Positions 7,192 through 14,413 of a DNA stretch of 19,219 nt are shown piece by piece. The notes below the pieces were generated by a model. That model worked only from the letters and a program-made list of their open reading frames with translations. It was not told the origin of the DNA and did not search any database. This DNA is from Scleromatobacter sp045810265. Its GTDB lineage: Bacteria; Pseudomonadota; Gammaproteobacteria; Burkholderiales; Burkholderiaceae_C. Position numbers and translations under genes: made by a program. Each line of letters begins with the position of its first letter. Position 1 is the first letter of the stretch. Location of the stretch: contig JBJMWF010000163.1 of assembly GCA_045810265.1 (NCBI GenBank), forward strand, positions 1 to 19,219, in the 5' to 3' direction.

Positions 7192-8175
7192 ATGGGGCTG
7201 CTGTCGATTTTCCAACGCAACAAGCAGACATCTGCACAGGCCCCCAAGGGCCGGGGCGGCAAGTCCGCCGCTCGCCAGGCCCCGCTGGCCAACACCCAGA
7301 ATCCCGCCGACACCGCCGAGGCCATGCGCGAGGTGCGTGCCCGCGCCCGCACGCGGCTGATGGGCGCGACGGTGCTGTTGCTGGTGGGCGTGATCGGCTT
7401 TCCGCTGTTGTTCGAGACGCAGCCGCGGCCGATTCCCGTCGACCTGCCCATCGAGATCCCGGCCCGCAACGCGCCAGCCGTCGTCGACGCGTCCTCGCAC
7501 GCGGGCGCGCGCCGCGCGACTGCGGCGGCGCCGTTGGCGGCGTCGGTGCCGGCGCCTGAATCGGTGTCGTACGACGCCCGCCCGTCGGCGCCGCTGCCTG
7601 CGTCCACGCCAGCGGCGGACTCCGCTGCGCATCGATCGGCATTCGCGTCGCTGGCATCCGCCCTGGGCGCCACCTCCGCCAGCGCCGGTAACGAAGCGGC
7701 CTCCGCCGCCTACGTCGCTCCGTCGACGAACGGAACCGACGCCGCCGCTTCGCAAGCCAGGCCGGCCGCCAAACCCGTCAAGCCCGCCGCCGCGTCCGCC
7801 GCGACGGCCAGCGCTTCGAAGCCGGCGTCCGCGTTGCACACCGCGGGGCCGGTGCTGCCGCCGCCGGCAGCGCCGTCGAAGGCGTCGCCCGCGGCGATCC
7901 TGTCCGACAGCGCCGCGACCAACCCGCCGGACGCCGCCGCCAACGGCGGCCGCTTCGTCGTCCAGGTCGGCGCCTTCCTGGAAGACGCCAAGGTGCGCGA
8001 GGTGCGCGCCAAGGTCGAGAAACTGGGCATGAAGACCTACACGCAGCCGGTCGACACGCCCACCGGCAAGCGCATCCGCGTGCGCGTCGGACCGGTCGCG
8101 ACCAAGGCCGAGGCGGACAAGCTCGCTGCCAGGCTGAAGGCCGACGGCCTGCAGGCCGTGGTGCTCGCGCTGTGA
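7192..8175 (+). CDS. DedD-like SPOR-domain membrane protein
   Basis: This is a single-pass inner-membrane protein with a periplasmic SPOR domain, which in characterised relatives (DedD, FtsN, DamX) binds denuded septal peptidoglycan during division. The 327 residues comprise a basic cytoplasmic N-terminus (1-55), one transmembrane helix around 56-74 (LMGATVLLLVGVIGFPLLF), a Pro proline-containing DLPIEIP stretch, and an Ala/Pro/Ser-rich low-complexity linker (about 95-250). The C-terminal SPOR domain (about 252-327) starts GGRFVVQVGAF and contains RVRVGP. The position between folC and cvpA-purF is that of dedD in gammaproteobacteria, so a DedD role is likely. The linker makes sequence-only orthology uncertain, so I give no symbol. 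The stop overlaps the cvpA GTG start (GTGA). Confidence 0.9.
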   Translation: MGLLSIFQRNKQTSAQAPKGRGGKSAARQAPLANTQNPADTAEAMREVRARARTRLMGATVLLLVGVIGFPLLFETQPRPIPVDLPIEIPARNAPAVVDASSHAGARRATAAAPLAASVPAPESVSYDARPSAPLPASTPAADSAAHRSAFASLASALGATSASAGNEAASAAYVAPSTNGTDAAASQARPAAKPVKPAAASAATASASKPASALHTAGPVLPPPAAPSKASPAAILSDSAATNPPDAAANGGRFVVQVGAFLEDAKVREVRAKVEKLGMKTYTQPVDTPTGKRIRVRVGPVATKAEADKLAARLKADGLQAVVLAL

Positions 8176-8687
8176 ACCTGCCGCATTTGGACATTTCGCT
8201 CGGCTGGGTCGACATCGCGCTGTTGGCCGTGCTGGGCCTGTCGGTGCTGATCGGCATGTGGCGCGGCTTCGCCTTCGAGATCGTCTCCCTGCTGGGCTGG
8301 GTCGCGGCTTTCGTCATCGCCAACTCGCTCGGGCCGCTGGTGCCGGACCTCATCCCCGTCGGCGACCGCAGCTCGCCCGTGCGGCTATGGCTGGCCTACA
8401 TCCTGATCTTCGTGCTGGTGCTGCTCACCTGCGCGGTGCTTGCGCGCATGCTGCGGGCGCTGATCTCGGCTTCGCCGCTGTCCATCGTCGACCGCCTGCT
8501 CGGCGGCGTCTTCGGCTTCGTGCGCGGGGCGATGATCCTGGTCGTGGTGGGCATGCTGGTGTCGCTGTCGCCTTATTCCACGTCGCCGACATGGACGAGC
8601 TCCCACGGGGCGTTGTGGCTGGGCATGGCGCTGGAAGGGTTGAAACCCGTGCTGCCGCAGTCACTTAACGTGCACATCGCCACGTAG
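8172..8687 (+). CDS. cvpA: CvpA family membrane protein
   Basis: CvpA is a small inner-membrane protein first linked to colicin V production. More recent work ties the family to envelope integrity and bile/deoxycholate resistance; the biochemical role is unclear. The 171-residue protein has four hydrophobic segments (about residues 12-30, 36-53, 71-93 and 108-132). It carries the family's GMWRGFAFEIVSLLGWVAAF signature after the first helix and DRLLGGVFGFVRG before the last. The start is GTG at 8172, overlapping the upstream stop. Adjacent purF is its classic partner; in E. coli the two are co-transcribed. Confidence 0.93.
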   Translation: MNLPHLDISLGWVDIALLAVLGLSVLIGMWRGFAFEIVSLLGWVAAFVIANSLGPLVPDLIPVGDRSSPVRLWLAYILIFVLVLLTCAVLARMLRALISASPLSIVDRLLGGVFGFVRGAMILVVVGMLVSLSPYSTSPTWTSSHGALWLGMALEGLKPVLPQSLNVHIAT

Positions 8688-8725
8688 GACGCTCACCCAT
8701 TCGCGTCGAACTCGGCTACGGTTAC

Positions 8726-8740
8726 GCCTGCGACGCAGGC
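8726..8740 (+). promoter_or_regulatory. Hairpin in the cvpA-purF gap
   Basis: GCCTGC and GCAGGC form a perfect 6-bp stem with a GAC loop, about 60 bases before the purF start, and further GC-rich self-complementary sequence follows. No T-tract is present. The 111-bp gap is wide compared with the neighbouring overlaps, so it may hold leader structure for purF, but no known riboswitch is recognisable. Confidence 0.3.
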
Positions 8741-8798
8741 CGCGACGACGGCCGCGCAACGAACATCTCTCTCGGAATCTCAGGAAACGGAACCAGCT

Positions 8799-10316
8799 AT
8801 GTGCGGCATCGTCGGCGTGATCGCGAAATCTCCCGTCAACCAGATGATCTATGACGCGCTGCTGCTGCTGCAGCACCGCGGGCAGGACGCTGCCGGCATC
8901 GTGACGATGCAGGGCACCAAGTGCTTCATGCACAAGGCGCGCGGCATGGTGCGAGATGTCTTCCGCACGCGCAACATGCGCGCGCTGCCGGGCACGGTCG
9001 GTCTCGGCCAGGTGCGCTATCCCACGGCGGGCAACGCCTACAGCGAGGAAGAGGCGCAGCCGTTCTATGTCAACGCGCCGTTCGGCATCGTGCTGGTGCA
9101 CAACGGCAACCTCACCAACGCGCACGCGCTCAAGGCCGAGCTGGTCGAGGTGGATCGCCGCCACATCAACACCGAGTCGGACACCGAGGTGCTGATCAAC
9201 ATCCTCGCCCACGAGCTGCAGAACGCCGCGCGCGGCGCGGAGCTGACGCCCGATGTGGTCTTCCAGGCCGTATCGGCGGTGCACAAGCGAATCAAGGGTT
9301 CGTATGCCGTGGTGGCGCTGATCGCCGGCTACGGGCTGCTGGCCTTCCGCGATCCGTACGGCATCCGTCCGCTGATCTACGGCACGGCAGAGACCCCTGA
9401 GGGCGCGAGCGTGATCGTCGCCAGCGAAAGCGTGGCGCTCGAGGGCACCGGCCACCAGGTCGTGCGCGACGTCGCGCCGGGCGAGGCCTTGTTCATCGAT
9501 CCGAACGGCAACGTGCACGCCAGGCAGTGCGCCGAGAACCCGACGCTCAACCCGTGCATGTTCGAGTACGTCTACCTGGCGCGGCCCGACTCGGTCATCG
9601 ACGGCATCTCCGTCTACCAGGCGCGCCTGAACATGGGCGAGACGCTGGCGCAGCGCCTCATTTCGACGATGCCGCCGTCCGACATCGACGTCGTGATCCC
9701 GATCCCCGAATCGAGCCGCCCGTCGGCGATGCAGCTGGCGCAGAAGATCGGCAAGCCGTACCGCGAGGGCTTCGTCAAGAACCGCTACGTCGGCCGCACC
9801 TTCATCATGCCGGGGCAATCGGTGCGCAAGAAGTCGGTGCGCCAGAAGCTCAACGCGATCGGCGTCGAGTTCAAGGGCCGAAACGTGCTGCTGGTGGACG
9901 ATTCCATCGTGCGCGGCACCACCTCCAAGGAGATCGTGCAGATGGCGCGCGAGGCCGGCGCCAACAAGGTCTACATGGCCTCGGCCGCGCCGCCGGTCAA
10001 ATACCCCAACGTGTATGGCATCGACATGCCCACGCCCGAGGAACTGATCGCCTCCGGCCGCACGATGGAGGAGATCCGCGACTTCATCGGTGCCGATGCG
10101 CTGATCTACCAGGACGTCGACGCGATGAAGCGCGTCGTGGGCAAGCTGAACGGCAAGGTCGCCAGCTTCGAGGCCTCGTGCTTCGACGGCCGCTACATCA
10201 CCGGCGATGTCAGCGTCGAGGATTTCTCGACCATGCGCGAGCAGCGCCGCTCGCAGCAGACCGAGGAGGACGATCCCGCGCGCTCGCGCCTGGCGCTGCA
10301 GAACACCGCCGACTGA
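8799..10316 (+). CDS. purF: Amidophosphoribosyltransferase
   Basis: PurF makes 5-phosphoribosylamine from PRPP and glutamine, the committed step of purine synthesis. The protein starts MCGIVGV, so removal of Met exposes the N-terminal nucleophile Cys2 of the class II glutaminase domain. RYPTAGN, HNGNLTN and SDTE mark that domain (1 to about 240). The phosphoribosyltransferase half has IPIPESSRPSAMQLA and the PRPP loop LLVDDSIVRGTTS (364-376). At 505 residues it is of E. coli type, with no long propeptide and no evident iron-sulfur cysteine set. AGGAAA upstream (from 8782) serves as a loose ribosome site. It ends the cvpA-purF pair. Confidence 0.97.
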   Translation: MCGIVGVIAKSPVNQMIYDALLLLQHRGQDAAGIVTMQGTKCFMHKARGMVRDVFRTRNMRALPGTVGLGQVRYPTAGNAYSEEEAQPFYVNAPFGIVLVHNGNLTNAHALKAELVEVDRRHINTESDTEVLINILAHELQNAARGAELTPDVVFQAVSAVHKRIKGSYAVVALIAGYGLLAFRDPYGIRPLIYGTAETPEGASVIVASESVALEGTGHQVVRDVAPGEALFIDPNGNVHARQCAENPTLNPCMFEYVYLARPDSVIDGISVYQARLNMGETLAQRLISTMPPSDIDVVIPIPESSRPSAMQLAQKIGKPYREGFVKNRYVGRTFIMPGQSVRKKSVRQKLNAIGVEFKGRNVLLVDDSIVRGTTSKEIVQMAREAGANKVYMASAAPPVKYPNVYGIDMPTPEELIASGRTMEEIRDFIGADALIYQDVDAMKRVVGKLNGKVASFEASCFDGRYITGDVSVEDFSTMREQRRSQQTEEDDPARSRLALQNTAD

Positions 10317-10337
10317 CGCTTGCGCGCGCAACGCCGC

Positions 10338-10355
10338 GGCACCCTCCGGGGTGCC
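10338..10355 (+). terminator. Probable terminator after purF
   Basis: GGCACCC (10338-10344) and GGGTGCC (10349-10355) form a perfect 7-bp stem with a TCCG loop, 21 bases after the purF stop, followed by TTGTCATTTCT. The moderately T-rich tail fits a Rho-independent terminator. A second small hairpin, CACC-TTCG-GGTG (10367-10378), lies between it and gltX. Confidence 0.55.
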
Positions 10356-10398
10356 TTGTCATTTCTCACCTTCGGGTGCCATCTTCTTCGTTCGCACC

Positions 10399-11793
10399 GT
10401 GACCACTTCCATCCGCACCCGCATCGCCCCGTCCCCGACGGGTTTCCTGCACCTGGGCACCGCACGCACGGCGCTGTATTCGTGGGCCTTCGCGCGCCAT
10501 CACGGCGGCGAGTTCGTGCTGCGCATCGAGGACACCGACGTCGCCCGTTCGACGCAGGATTCGGTCGACCAGATCATCGCCGCGATGAAGTGGCTGGGCC
10601 TGCAGTACGACGAGGGCCCGGTCTACCAGATGCAGCGCCTGGATCGCTACAGGGCGGTCGTCGACCAGATGCTCGCGGCCGGCACGGCCTACCTCTGCTA
10701 TTGCACGCCGGAGGACCTGGACAGGATGAAGGCCGACCAGGAGGTGCGCGGCGAGAAGCGGCGCTACGACGGCACCTGGCGTCCGCTGCCCGGCAAGACG
10801 CTGCCGGCTGTCCCCGAAGGTGTGAAGCCGGTGGTTCGCTTCGCGAATCCGGCCGATGGCGAGGTGACCTGGGACGACCTGGTCAAGGGCCCGATCACGA
10901 TCGGCAACAAGGAGATCGACGACCTGATCATCGTGCGCGACGACGGCGTGCCGACCTACAACTTCGCGGTGGTGGTCGACGACTGGGACATGCGCATCAG
11001 CCACGTCTTTCGCGGCGACGAGCACATCAACAACACGCCCTGGCAGATCAACATGTTCCGCGCGCTCGGCGCGCCGCTGCCGCAGTTCGGCCACCTGCCC
11101 ATCATCCTGGGCGATGACGGGCTCAAGCTGTCCAAGCGCCGCGGCGCGGTCAGCGTCACCGACTACGAGGACAACGGCTACCTGCCCGAAGGCATGAACA
11201 ACTACCTCGCGCGCCTGGGCTGGAGCCATGGCGACGACGAGCTGTTCACGCTCGAGCAGATGGTGTCGTGGTTCGACGGCTCGCACCTGAACAAGAGCCC
11301 GGCGCAGTGGGATCCGGCCAAGCTGCTGTGGGTCAATGCGCACCACATGAAGCAGGCCGACGACGCCCGCCTGGGCGCGCTCGTGGCCGCGCAGTTGAAA
11401 AAGCGCGGCATCGAGGCCGTGGCCGACGACGCGATGGCCGCGCGCTGCGCGTTGTTGAAGGACCGTTGCCATACCACGGTGGAGCTGGCCGACTGGATCG
11501 CGATGTTCTTCGCCGACGTCACGCCGGCGCAGGCCGACCTCGACCAGCACGTGACGGACACCGCCAAGGCCGCGCTGCGCACGCTGCGCGACAAGCTCGA
11601 GACCGTGGCCTGGGACAAGGCCTCGCTCGCCGCCGCGATGAAGGAGACGCTCGCCGCGCACTCGATCAAGATGCCGCAGCTGGCGATCCCGCTGCGCGTG
11701 GTCGTCAGCGGCCGCGCGCAGACGCCTGGGATCGATGCGCTGTTGGCCCTTTTCGATCGACAAGTTGTGCTCGACCGCTTGCGCACTATTTGA
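10399..11793 (+). CDS. gltX: Glutamyl-tRNA synthetase
   Basis: GltX charges tRNA-Glu with glutamate. It is a class I synthetase of 464 residues with the HIGH-type motif PSPTGFLHLGTA (residues 11-22), the LRIEDTD motif and the KMSKS-type loop LKLSKRRG (242-249). The GTG start at 10399 gives the expected N-terminus just before RIAPSPTG. The frame is open further upstream, but that sequence runs through the end of purF and is not synthetase-like. The insertion domain has CYC (Cys100, Cys102), but the second zinc pair found in E. coli (CRH) is replaced by TWRP near residue 126, so the structural zinc is probably absent or bound differently. Two tRNA-Glu genes lie just downstream. Confidence 0.96.
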   Translation: MTTSIRTRIAPSPTGFLHLGTARTALYSWAFARHHGGEFVLRIEDTDVARSTQDSVDQIIAAMKWLGLQYDEGPVYQMQRLDRYRAVVDQMLAAGTAYLCYCTPEDLDRMKADQEVRGEKRRYDGTWRPLPGKTLPAVPEGVKPVVRFANPADGEVTWDDLVKGPITIGNKEIDDLIIVRDDGVPTYNFAVVVDDWDMRISHVFRGDEHINNTPWQINMFRALGAPLPQFGHLPIILGDDGLKLSKRRGAVSVTDYEDNGYLPEGMNNYLARLGWSHGDDELFTLEQMVSWFDGSHLNKSPAQWDPAKLLWVNAHHMKQADDARLGALVAAQLKKRGIEAVADDAMAARCALLKDRCHTTVELADWIAMFFADVTPAQADLDQHVTDTAKAALRTLRDKLETVAWDKASLAAAMKETLAAHSIKMPQLAIPLRVVVSGRAQTPGIDALLALFDRQVVLDRLRTI

Positions 11794-11808
11794 AATCTGT
11801 TCTATACT
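11779..11808 (+). promoter_or_regulatory. Promoter of the tRNA cluster
   Basis: TATACT (11803-11808) is a five-of-six match to the -10 consensus, with TTGCGC (11779-11784) 18 bp upstream as a fair -35. It lies over the last codons of gltX and is followed by a GC-rich discriminator (AGCGG), as expected for a stringently controlled stable-RNA promoter. The first mature tRNA begins about 60 bases later. Confidence 0.6.
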
Positions 11809-11869
11809 AGCGGTCTTCGCTCTTCACCACGCGATGCGGTTTCGGAAGTCAAACGCCGAGGCCTCGATC

Positions 11870-11945
<76 letters not shown>

Positions 11946-11999
11946 ACCGCTTAGCCGGTTGCCAGCAACGCGTGGCTGAAGAGAGAGGAAAGAACACCT

Positions 12000-12075
12000 G
12001 ACCCTATCGTCTAGAGGCCTAGGACACGACCCTTTCACGGTCGTTACCGGGGTTCGAATCCCCGTGGGGTCGCCA
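12000..12075 (+). tRNA. tRNA-Glu(TTC), copy 1
   Basis: This is a 76-nt cloverleaf with acceptor GACCCTA pairing TGGGGTC, anticodon TTC at 12034-12036, discriminator G and encoded CCA. It differs from copy 2 at four positions. Besides translation, Glu-tRNA feeds haem synthesis in betaproteobacteria that use the C5 route. Confidence 0.97.
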
Positions 12076-12137
12076 GCGAAGGTTGGAACAAGTTGCAGGC
12101 AGCGCTTGGAACGCAAGTTCGAAGTTGCCGACCACGT

Positions 12138-12214
12138 GGAGTGGTAGTTCAGTTGGTTAGAATACCGGCCTGTCACGCCGGGGGTCGCGGGTTCGAGTCC
12201 CGTCCACTCCGCCA
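12138..12214 (+). tRNA. tRNA-Asp(GTC), copy 1
   Basis: This is a 77-nt cloverleaf with acceptor GGAGTGG pairing CCACTCC, anticodon stem-loop CCGGCCTGTCACGCCGG (anticodon GTC), discriminator G and encoded CCA. It is identical to copy 2. The sequence just before it (CCACGT) is also shared between copies. Confidence 0.97.
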
Positions 12215-12223
12215 AAATACCCG

Positions 12224-12255
12224 CGGGTTGCAGTCGACAGGATGCAGCCCGTTTT
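12224..12255 (+). terminator. Internal terminator-like hairpin after the first Glu-Asp pair
   Basis: CGGGTTGCA (12224-12232) pairs with TGCAGCCCG (12243-12251), with one G-T pair, followed by TTTT. It is the homologue of the strong terminator after copy 2 but has only four Ts, so it is probably leaky or used for 3' processing. Confidence 0.55.
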
Positions 12256-12293
12256 AGATCCAGGGCAACCTGGTGCAGAATAGTTTCAAGACT

Positions 12294-12369
12294 GGCCCTA
12301 TCGTCTAGAGGCCTAGGACACGACCCTTTCACGGTCGTTACAGGGGTTCGAATCCCCTTGGGGTCACCA
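12294..12369 (+). tRNA. tRNA-Glu(TTC), copy 2 (variant)
   Basis: This is a 76-nt cloverleaf with the same TTC anticodon and core as copy 1. Relative to copy 1, position 2 is G (giving a G-U pair with U71), the outer T-stem pair is A-T instead of C-G (a compensatory double change), and the discriminator base is A instead of G. The acceptor changes fall in known GluRS identity territory. Confidence 0.95.
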
Positions 12370-12433
12370 GTCACACTGTCCGCGCGAAGCGCGGGCGCGC
12401 TTGGAGCGACGAGCTCGAAGCTGTACGCCACGT

Positions 12434-12510
12434 GGAGTGGTAGTTCAGTTGGTTAGAATACCGGCCTGTCACGCCGGGGGTCGCGGGTTCGAGTCCCGTC
12501 CACTCCGCCA
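12434..12510 (+). tRNA. tRNA-Asp(GTC), copy 2
   Basis: This is a 77-nt cloverleaf identical in every base to copy 1, with anticodon GTC and encoded CCA. It is the last gene of the cluster, followed 10 bases later by the terminator stem. Confidence 0.97.
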
Positions 12511-12518
12511 AAATCGAT

Positions 12519-12559
12519 AACGGGTTGCAGTCGCGAGATTGCAGCCCGTTTTTCCTTTT
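12519..12559 (+). terminator. Rho-independent terminator of the tRNA cluster
   Basis: AACGGGTTGCA (12519-12529) pairs with TGCAGCCCGTT (12540-12550) in an 11-bp stem with one G-T pair. The run TTTTTCCTTTT (12549-12559) follows. This is the clearest intrinsic terminator in the window. Confidence 0.85.
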
Positions 12560-12635
12560 GGCGAGCGAACTGGCCAGACCGACGCCGCGCTACAGATCTG
12601 CCGCGATGCGTCCGATATCCTGGCAGAGCCCCGAC

Positions 12636-13283
12636 ATGAATGCCACCCACGTCCCTCGCCAACCCGCTGACCTGCGCGCGTTCGCTCGCGCGGGCGCCGT
12701 GCTGGCGCTCGCCGTCCTGCTGGCAGCCTGCAGCGCGGTGCCGAACCTCCCGCCCAAGTACCGCGAGCCGCCCAAGGGTGCGGCCGCTGCCAAGGTGCGG
12801 GTCGTCAACCTGCATCCGTACGCGTACTACGCCGACATCGCCGTATTCGATTCGTCCTCGTGCTTCGCCACCGCCAACCTGGGCATGACCGGGGGCAACA
12901 GCCGCGACGCCGAACGCATCGGCATGCTGGACGACAAGCCGGTGTCGCCGGCGACGATCGAGCGCTACGTCCGCGCCGAGGAGCCGTTGGTGATCGGGCC
13001 GCGCGCCGCCTTCCCCACCGTCACGAGCAGCGAGGTGCTGCATTCGCTGATGCCCGCCACGCAGGAGGAAGTGCGGGCCCGCCAGGCCGGCGTCTGCAAG
13101 CTGCCCGCGTTCGTGCCGAAGGCGGGTGAACAGTACGAGGTTGAGGTGGATCTCACGCCTGGGCGCTGCACGGTCACCCCGTATCACCTGGCCGGCAGCG
13201 ACGGCGCCGTCACGCGCGAGCCGGTGCAGACGCAGGCCTCGCGGATCTCGACCTACGAATTCGACATGAAGTGCTTCAGGTGA
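12636..13283 (+). CDS. Predicted lipoprotein of unknown function
   Basis: I do not recognise this 215-residue protein. From the ATG at 12636 it has an Arg-containing n-region, a hydrophobic core AVLALAVLLAA and a lipobox LAAC with Cys32 as the likely lipidated residue, followed by SAVPNLPP. The +2 residue is Ser, which favours outer-membrane sorting. The mature part contains four further cysteines (76, 154, 178, 213), an even number compatible with two disulfides. It also has a VRVVNLHPYAYYADIAVFDSS strand-like region at about 55-75. An in-frame ATG at 12606 is possible but makes the signal sequence unusually long. It stands alone after the tRNA terminator. Its last 8 bp overlap the convergent GNAT gene. 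The signal is clear, the function is not. Confidence 0.75.
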   Translation: MNATHVPRQPADLRAFARAGAVLALAVLLAACSAVPNLPPKYREPPKGAAAAKVRVVNLHPYAYYADIAVFDSSSCFATANLGMTGGNSRDAERIGMLDDKPVSPATIERYVRAEEPLVIGPRAAFPTVTSSEVLHSLMPATQEEVRARQAGVCKLPAFVPKAGEQYEVEVDLTPGRCTVTPYHLAGSDGAVTREPVQTQASRISTYEFDMKCFR

Positions 13284-13800
13284 GGTCGGTGGCGTAGACC
13301 AGCGCGACGATTGCTTCGCCGGCCCAGGTGTCGTCCACGCGGTCCACGCAACGCCAGCCGCGAGATTCGTAGAAGCCGATCGCCGGCGTGTTCGTCGCCA
13401 GCACCTTCAGATGCATCGCGCGGGCGCCGCTCGTTCGCGCCCATTGCGAGATCGCCTCGAGCAGCGTCGAGCCCACGCCCAGGCCCTTGCGATCGGGGCG
13501 CGCGTGCAGGTTGTTGACGTACACGCTGCCCGCCTCGTCGGGCCCGAGCGCGGCGACAAAACCGACGCTCTCCGCCTCGGATTGGACGATCAGCACGCGG
13601 CCGGCACCGTCCAGCAACTGCGGCAGCTTGCATTGCCAGTCCTCGAGGCTGGCCGCTGGCATGGTGACGTCGAGGTAGTGATCCGATACCTGGCCCCGGT
13701 AGGTGGCCCGGCGGCTCTGCACATGGATGTCGTTGATCGTCGGCAGGTCCGCGAGCGTTGCCTCGCGCACGGCCAGCGATGGTTTCGATGAGGAGGACAA
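13276..13800 (-). CDS. GNAT-family N-acetyltransferase
   Basis: This is a cytosolic acetyl-CoA-dependent acetyltransferase of unknown substrate. The domain starts at VREATLADLPTINDIH. It contains the acetyl-CoA pyrophosphate-binding motif A, NLHARPDRKGLGVGSTLLEA (R-x-G-x-G/V-G pattern), followed by LKVLATNTPAIGFYESRGW, the typical motif B region. It ends at TGA 13276-13278, overlapping the convergent lipoprotein gene by 8 bp. The start is uncertain: TTG at 13800 (used here, 174 residues) keeps the whole first beta strand, and GTG at 13770 gives 164 residues. Neither has a good Shine-Dalgarno. It is third in a minus-strand set after ogt (43-bp gap), so it may be co-transcribed with the alkylation-repair genes, but a TATAAA at 13831-13836 could give separate transcription. 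Confidence 0.85.
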   Translation of the reverse strand: MSSSSKPSLAVREATLADLPTINDIHVQSRRATYRGQVSDHYLDVTMPAASLEDWQCKLPQLLDGAGRVLIVQSEAESVGFVAALGPDEAGSVYVNNLHARPDRKGLGVGSTLLEAISQWARTSGARAMHLKVLATNTPAIGFYESRGWRCVDRVDDTWAGEAIVALVYATDLT

Positions 13801-13843
13801 GAGGCGCTCGCGCTGCGTGGAAAGCGCGCCTTTATACCTCGCG

Positions 13844-14413
13844 CTACAGCAGGCTGGGCTGCGCCTGGTGGCGCGCGCCGGGCGCGAGCACGATGCCTTC
13901 GATGTCCAGCAGCGCCTGCTTGCGATGCAGCCCGCCGGCGTAGCCGGTGAGGGTGCCGTTCTCGCCGATGACGCGGTGGCAGGGCACGATGACGGAGATC
14001 GGATTGCGTCCGACCGCCGCGCCCACCGCGCGCGAGGCCTGTGGGCTGCCGAGTTCGCGCGCGATGCGCCCATAGCTGAGCGTGTCGCCGCAGCGGATCG
14101 CGCACAGGCGGCGCCAGACGGCCTCCTGGAACGCGGTGCCTTGCGGCGCCAGCGCCACCTTGAACTCGCGCAGCCGGCCGGCGAAGTACAGCTCGAGCTC
14201 CTCGCGCGCCTGGGCGATCCAACGCTGCCCGTGGTCGGTGCGCGCATCCAGCATGCCGGGCGCATGCTGCTGCCTGTCGAACCACAGGCCCATCAGGCCG
14301 GCGTCGCTTGCCAGTGCGGTGAGCGGGCCCAGCGGCGTCTCGATCAGGCCCTGGACAAGGGCGGCGCCCGTCGTGCGGCGAGCGGGCAGGGTGGTGGAAG
14401 CGGGACGGATCAT
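13844..14413 (-). CDS. ogt: Methylated-DNA--[protein]-cysteine S-methyltransferase
   Basis: This protein repairs O6-alkylguanine (and O4-alkylthymine) by moving the alkyl group irreversibly to its own cysteine. The 189 residues have the MGMT layout: an N-terminal ribonuclease-like part, TAFQEAVWRRLCAI, the DNA-binding helix-turn-helix LSYGRIARELGSPQASRAVG (arginine finger region) and the active site VPCHRVIG with Cys145. The end GYAGGLHRKQALLDIEG is also typical. The ATG at 14413 overlaps the stop of the upstream Ada-AlkA gene by 4 bp, and AAGGA (14420-14424, minus strand) six bases upstream supports it. Coupling to the Ada-like gene suggests alkylation-inducible expression. The gene could equally be named for a stand-alone Ada C-terminal function. 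Confidence 0.96.
   Translation of the reverse strand: MIRPASTTLPARRTTGAALVQGLIETPLGPLTALASDAGLMGLWFDRQQHAPGMLDARTDHGQRWIAQAREELELYFAGRLREFKVALAPQGTAFQEAVWRRLCAIRCGDTLSYGRIARELGSPQASRAVGAAVGRNPISVIVPCHRVIGENGTLTGYAGGLHRKQALLDIEGIVLAPGARHQAQPSLL

Larger units (their letters stand above)
12000..12559 (+). repeat. Tandem duplication of a Glu-Asp-hairpin unit
   Basis: The unit tRNA-Glu, ~63-nt spacer, tRNA-Asp, hairpin with T-tract occurs twice, at 12000-12255 and 12294-12559. The Asp genes are identical and the Glu genes differ at four sites. The spacers share a diverged core (GCGCTTGGA, then CGAAG, then CCACGT before Asp), and both end in GGGTTGCAGTCG stems. This fits an old duplication with the Asp copies kept alike by selection or conversion. 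Confidence 0.85.

Noticed and set aside
8661..10331. 556-codon minus-strand open frame opposite purF
   Set aside because: It is a shadow of purF, and the purF frame carries all catalytic motifs.
13276..14265. GNAT frame open far upstream, suggesting a larger or fused protein
   Set aside because: The upstream part is Arg/Ser/Ala-rich and overlaps ogt in another frame. The acetyltransferase fold begins only near 13780, so no fusion is supported.
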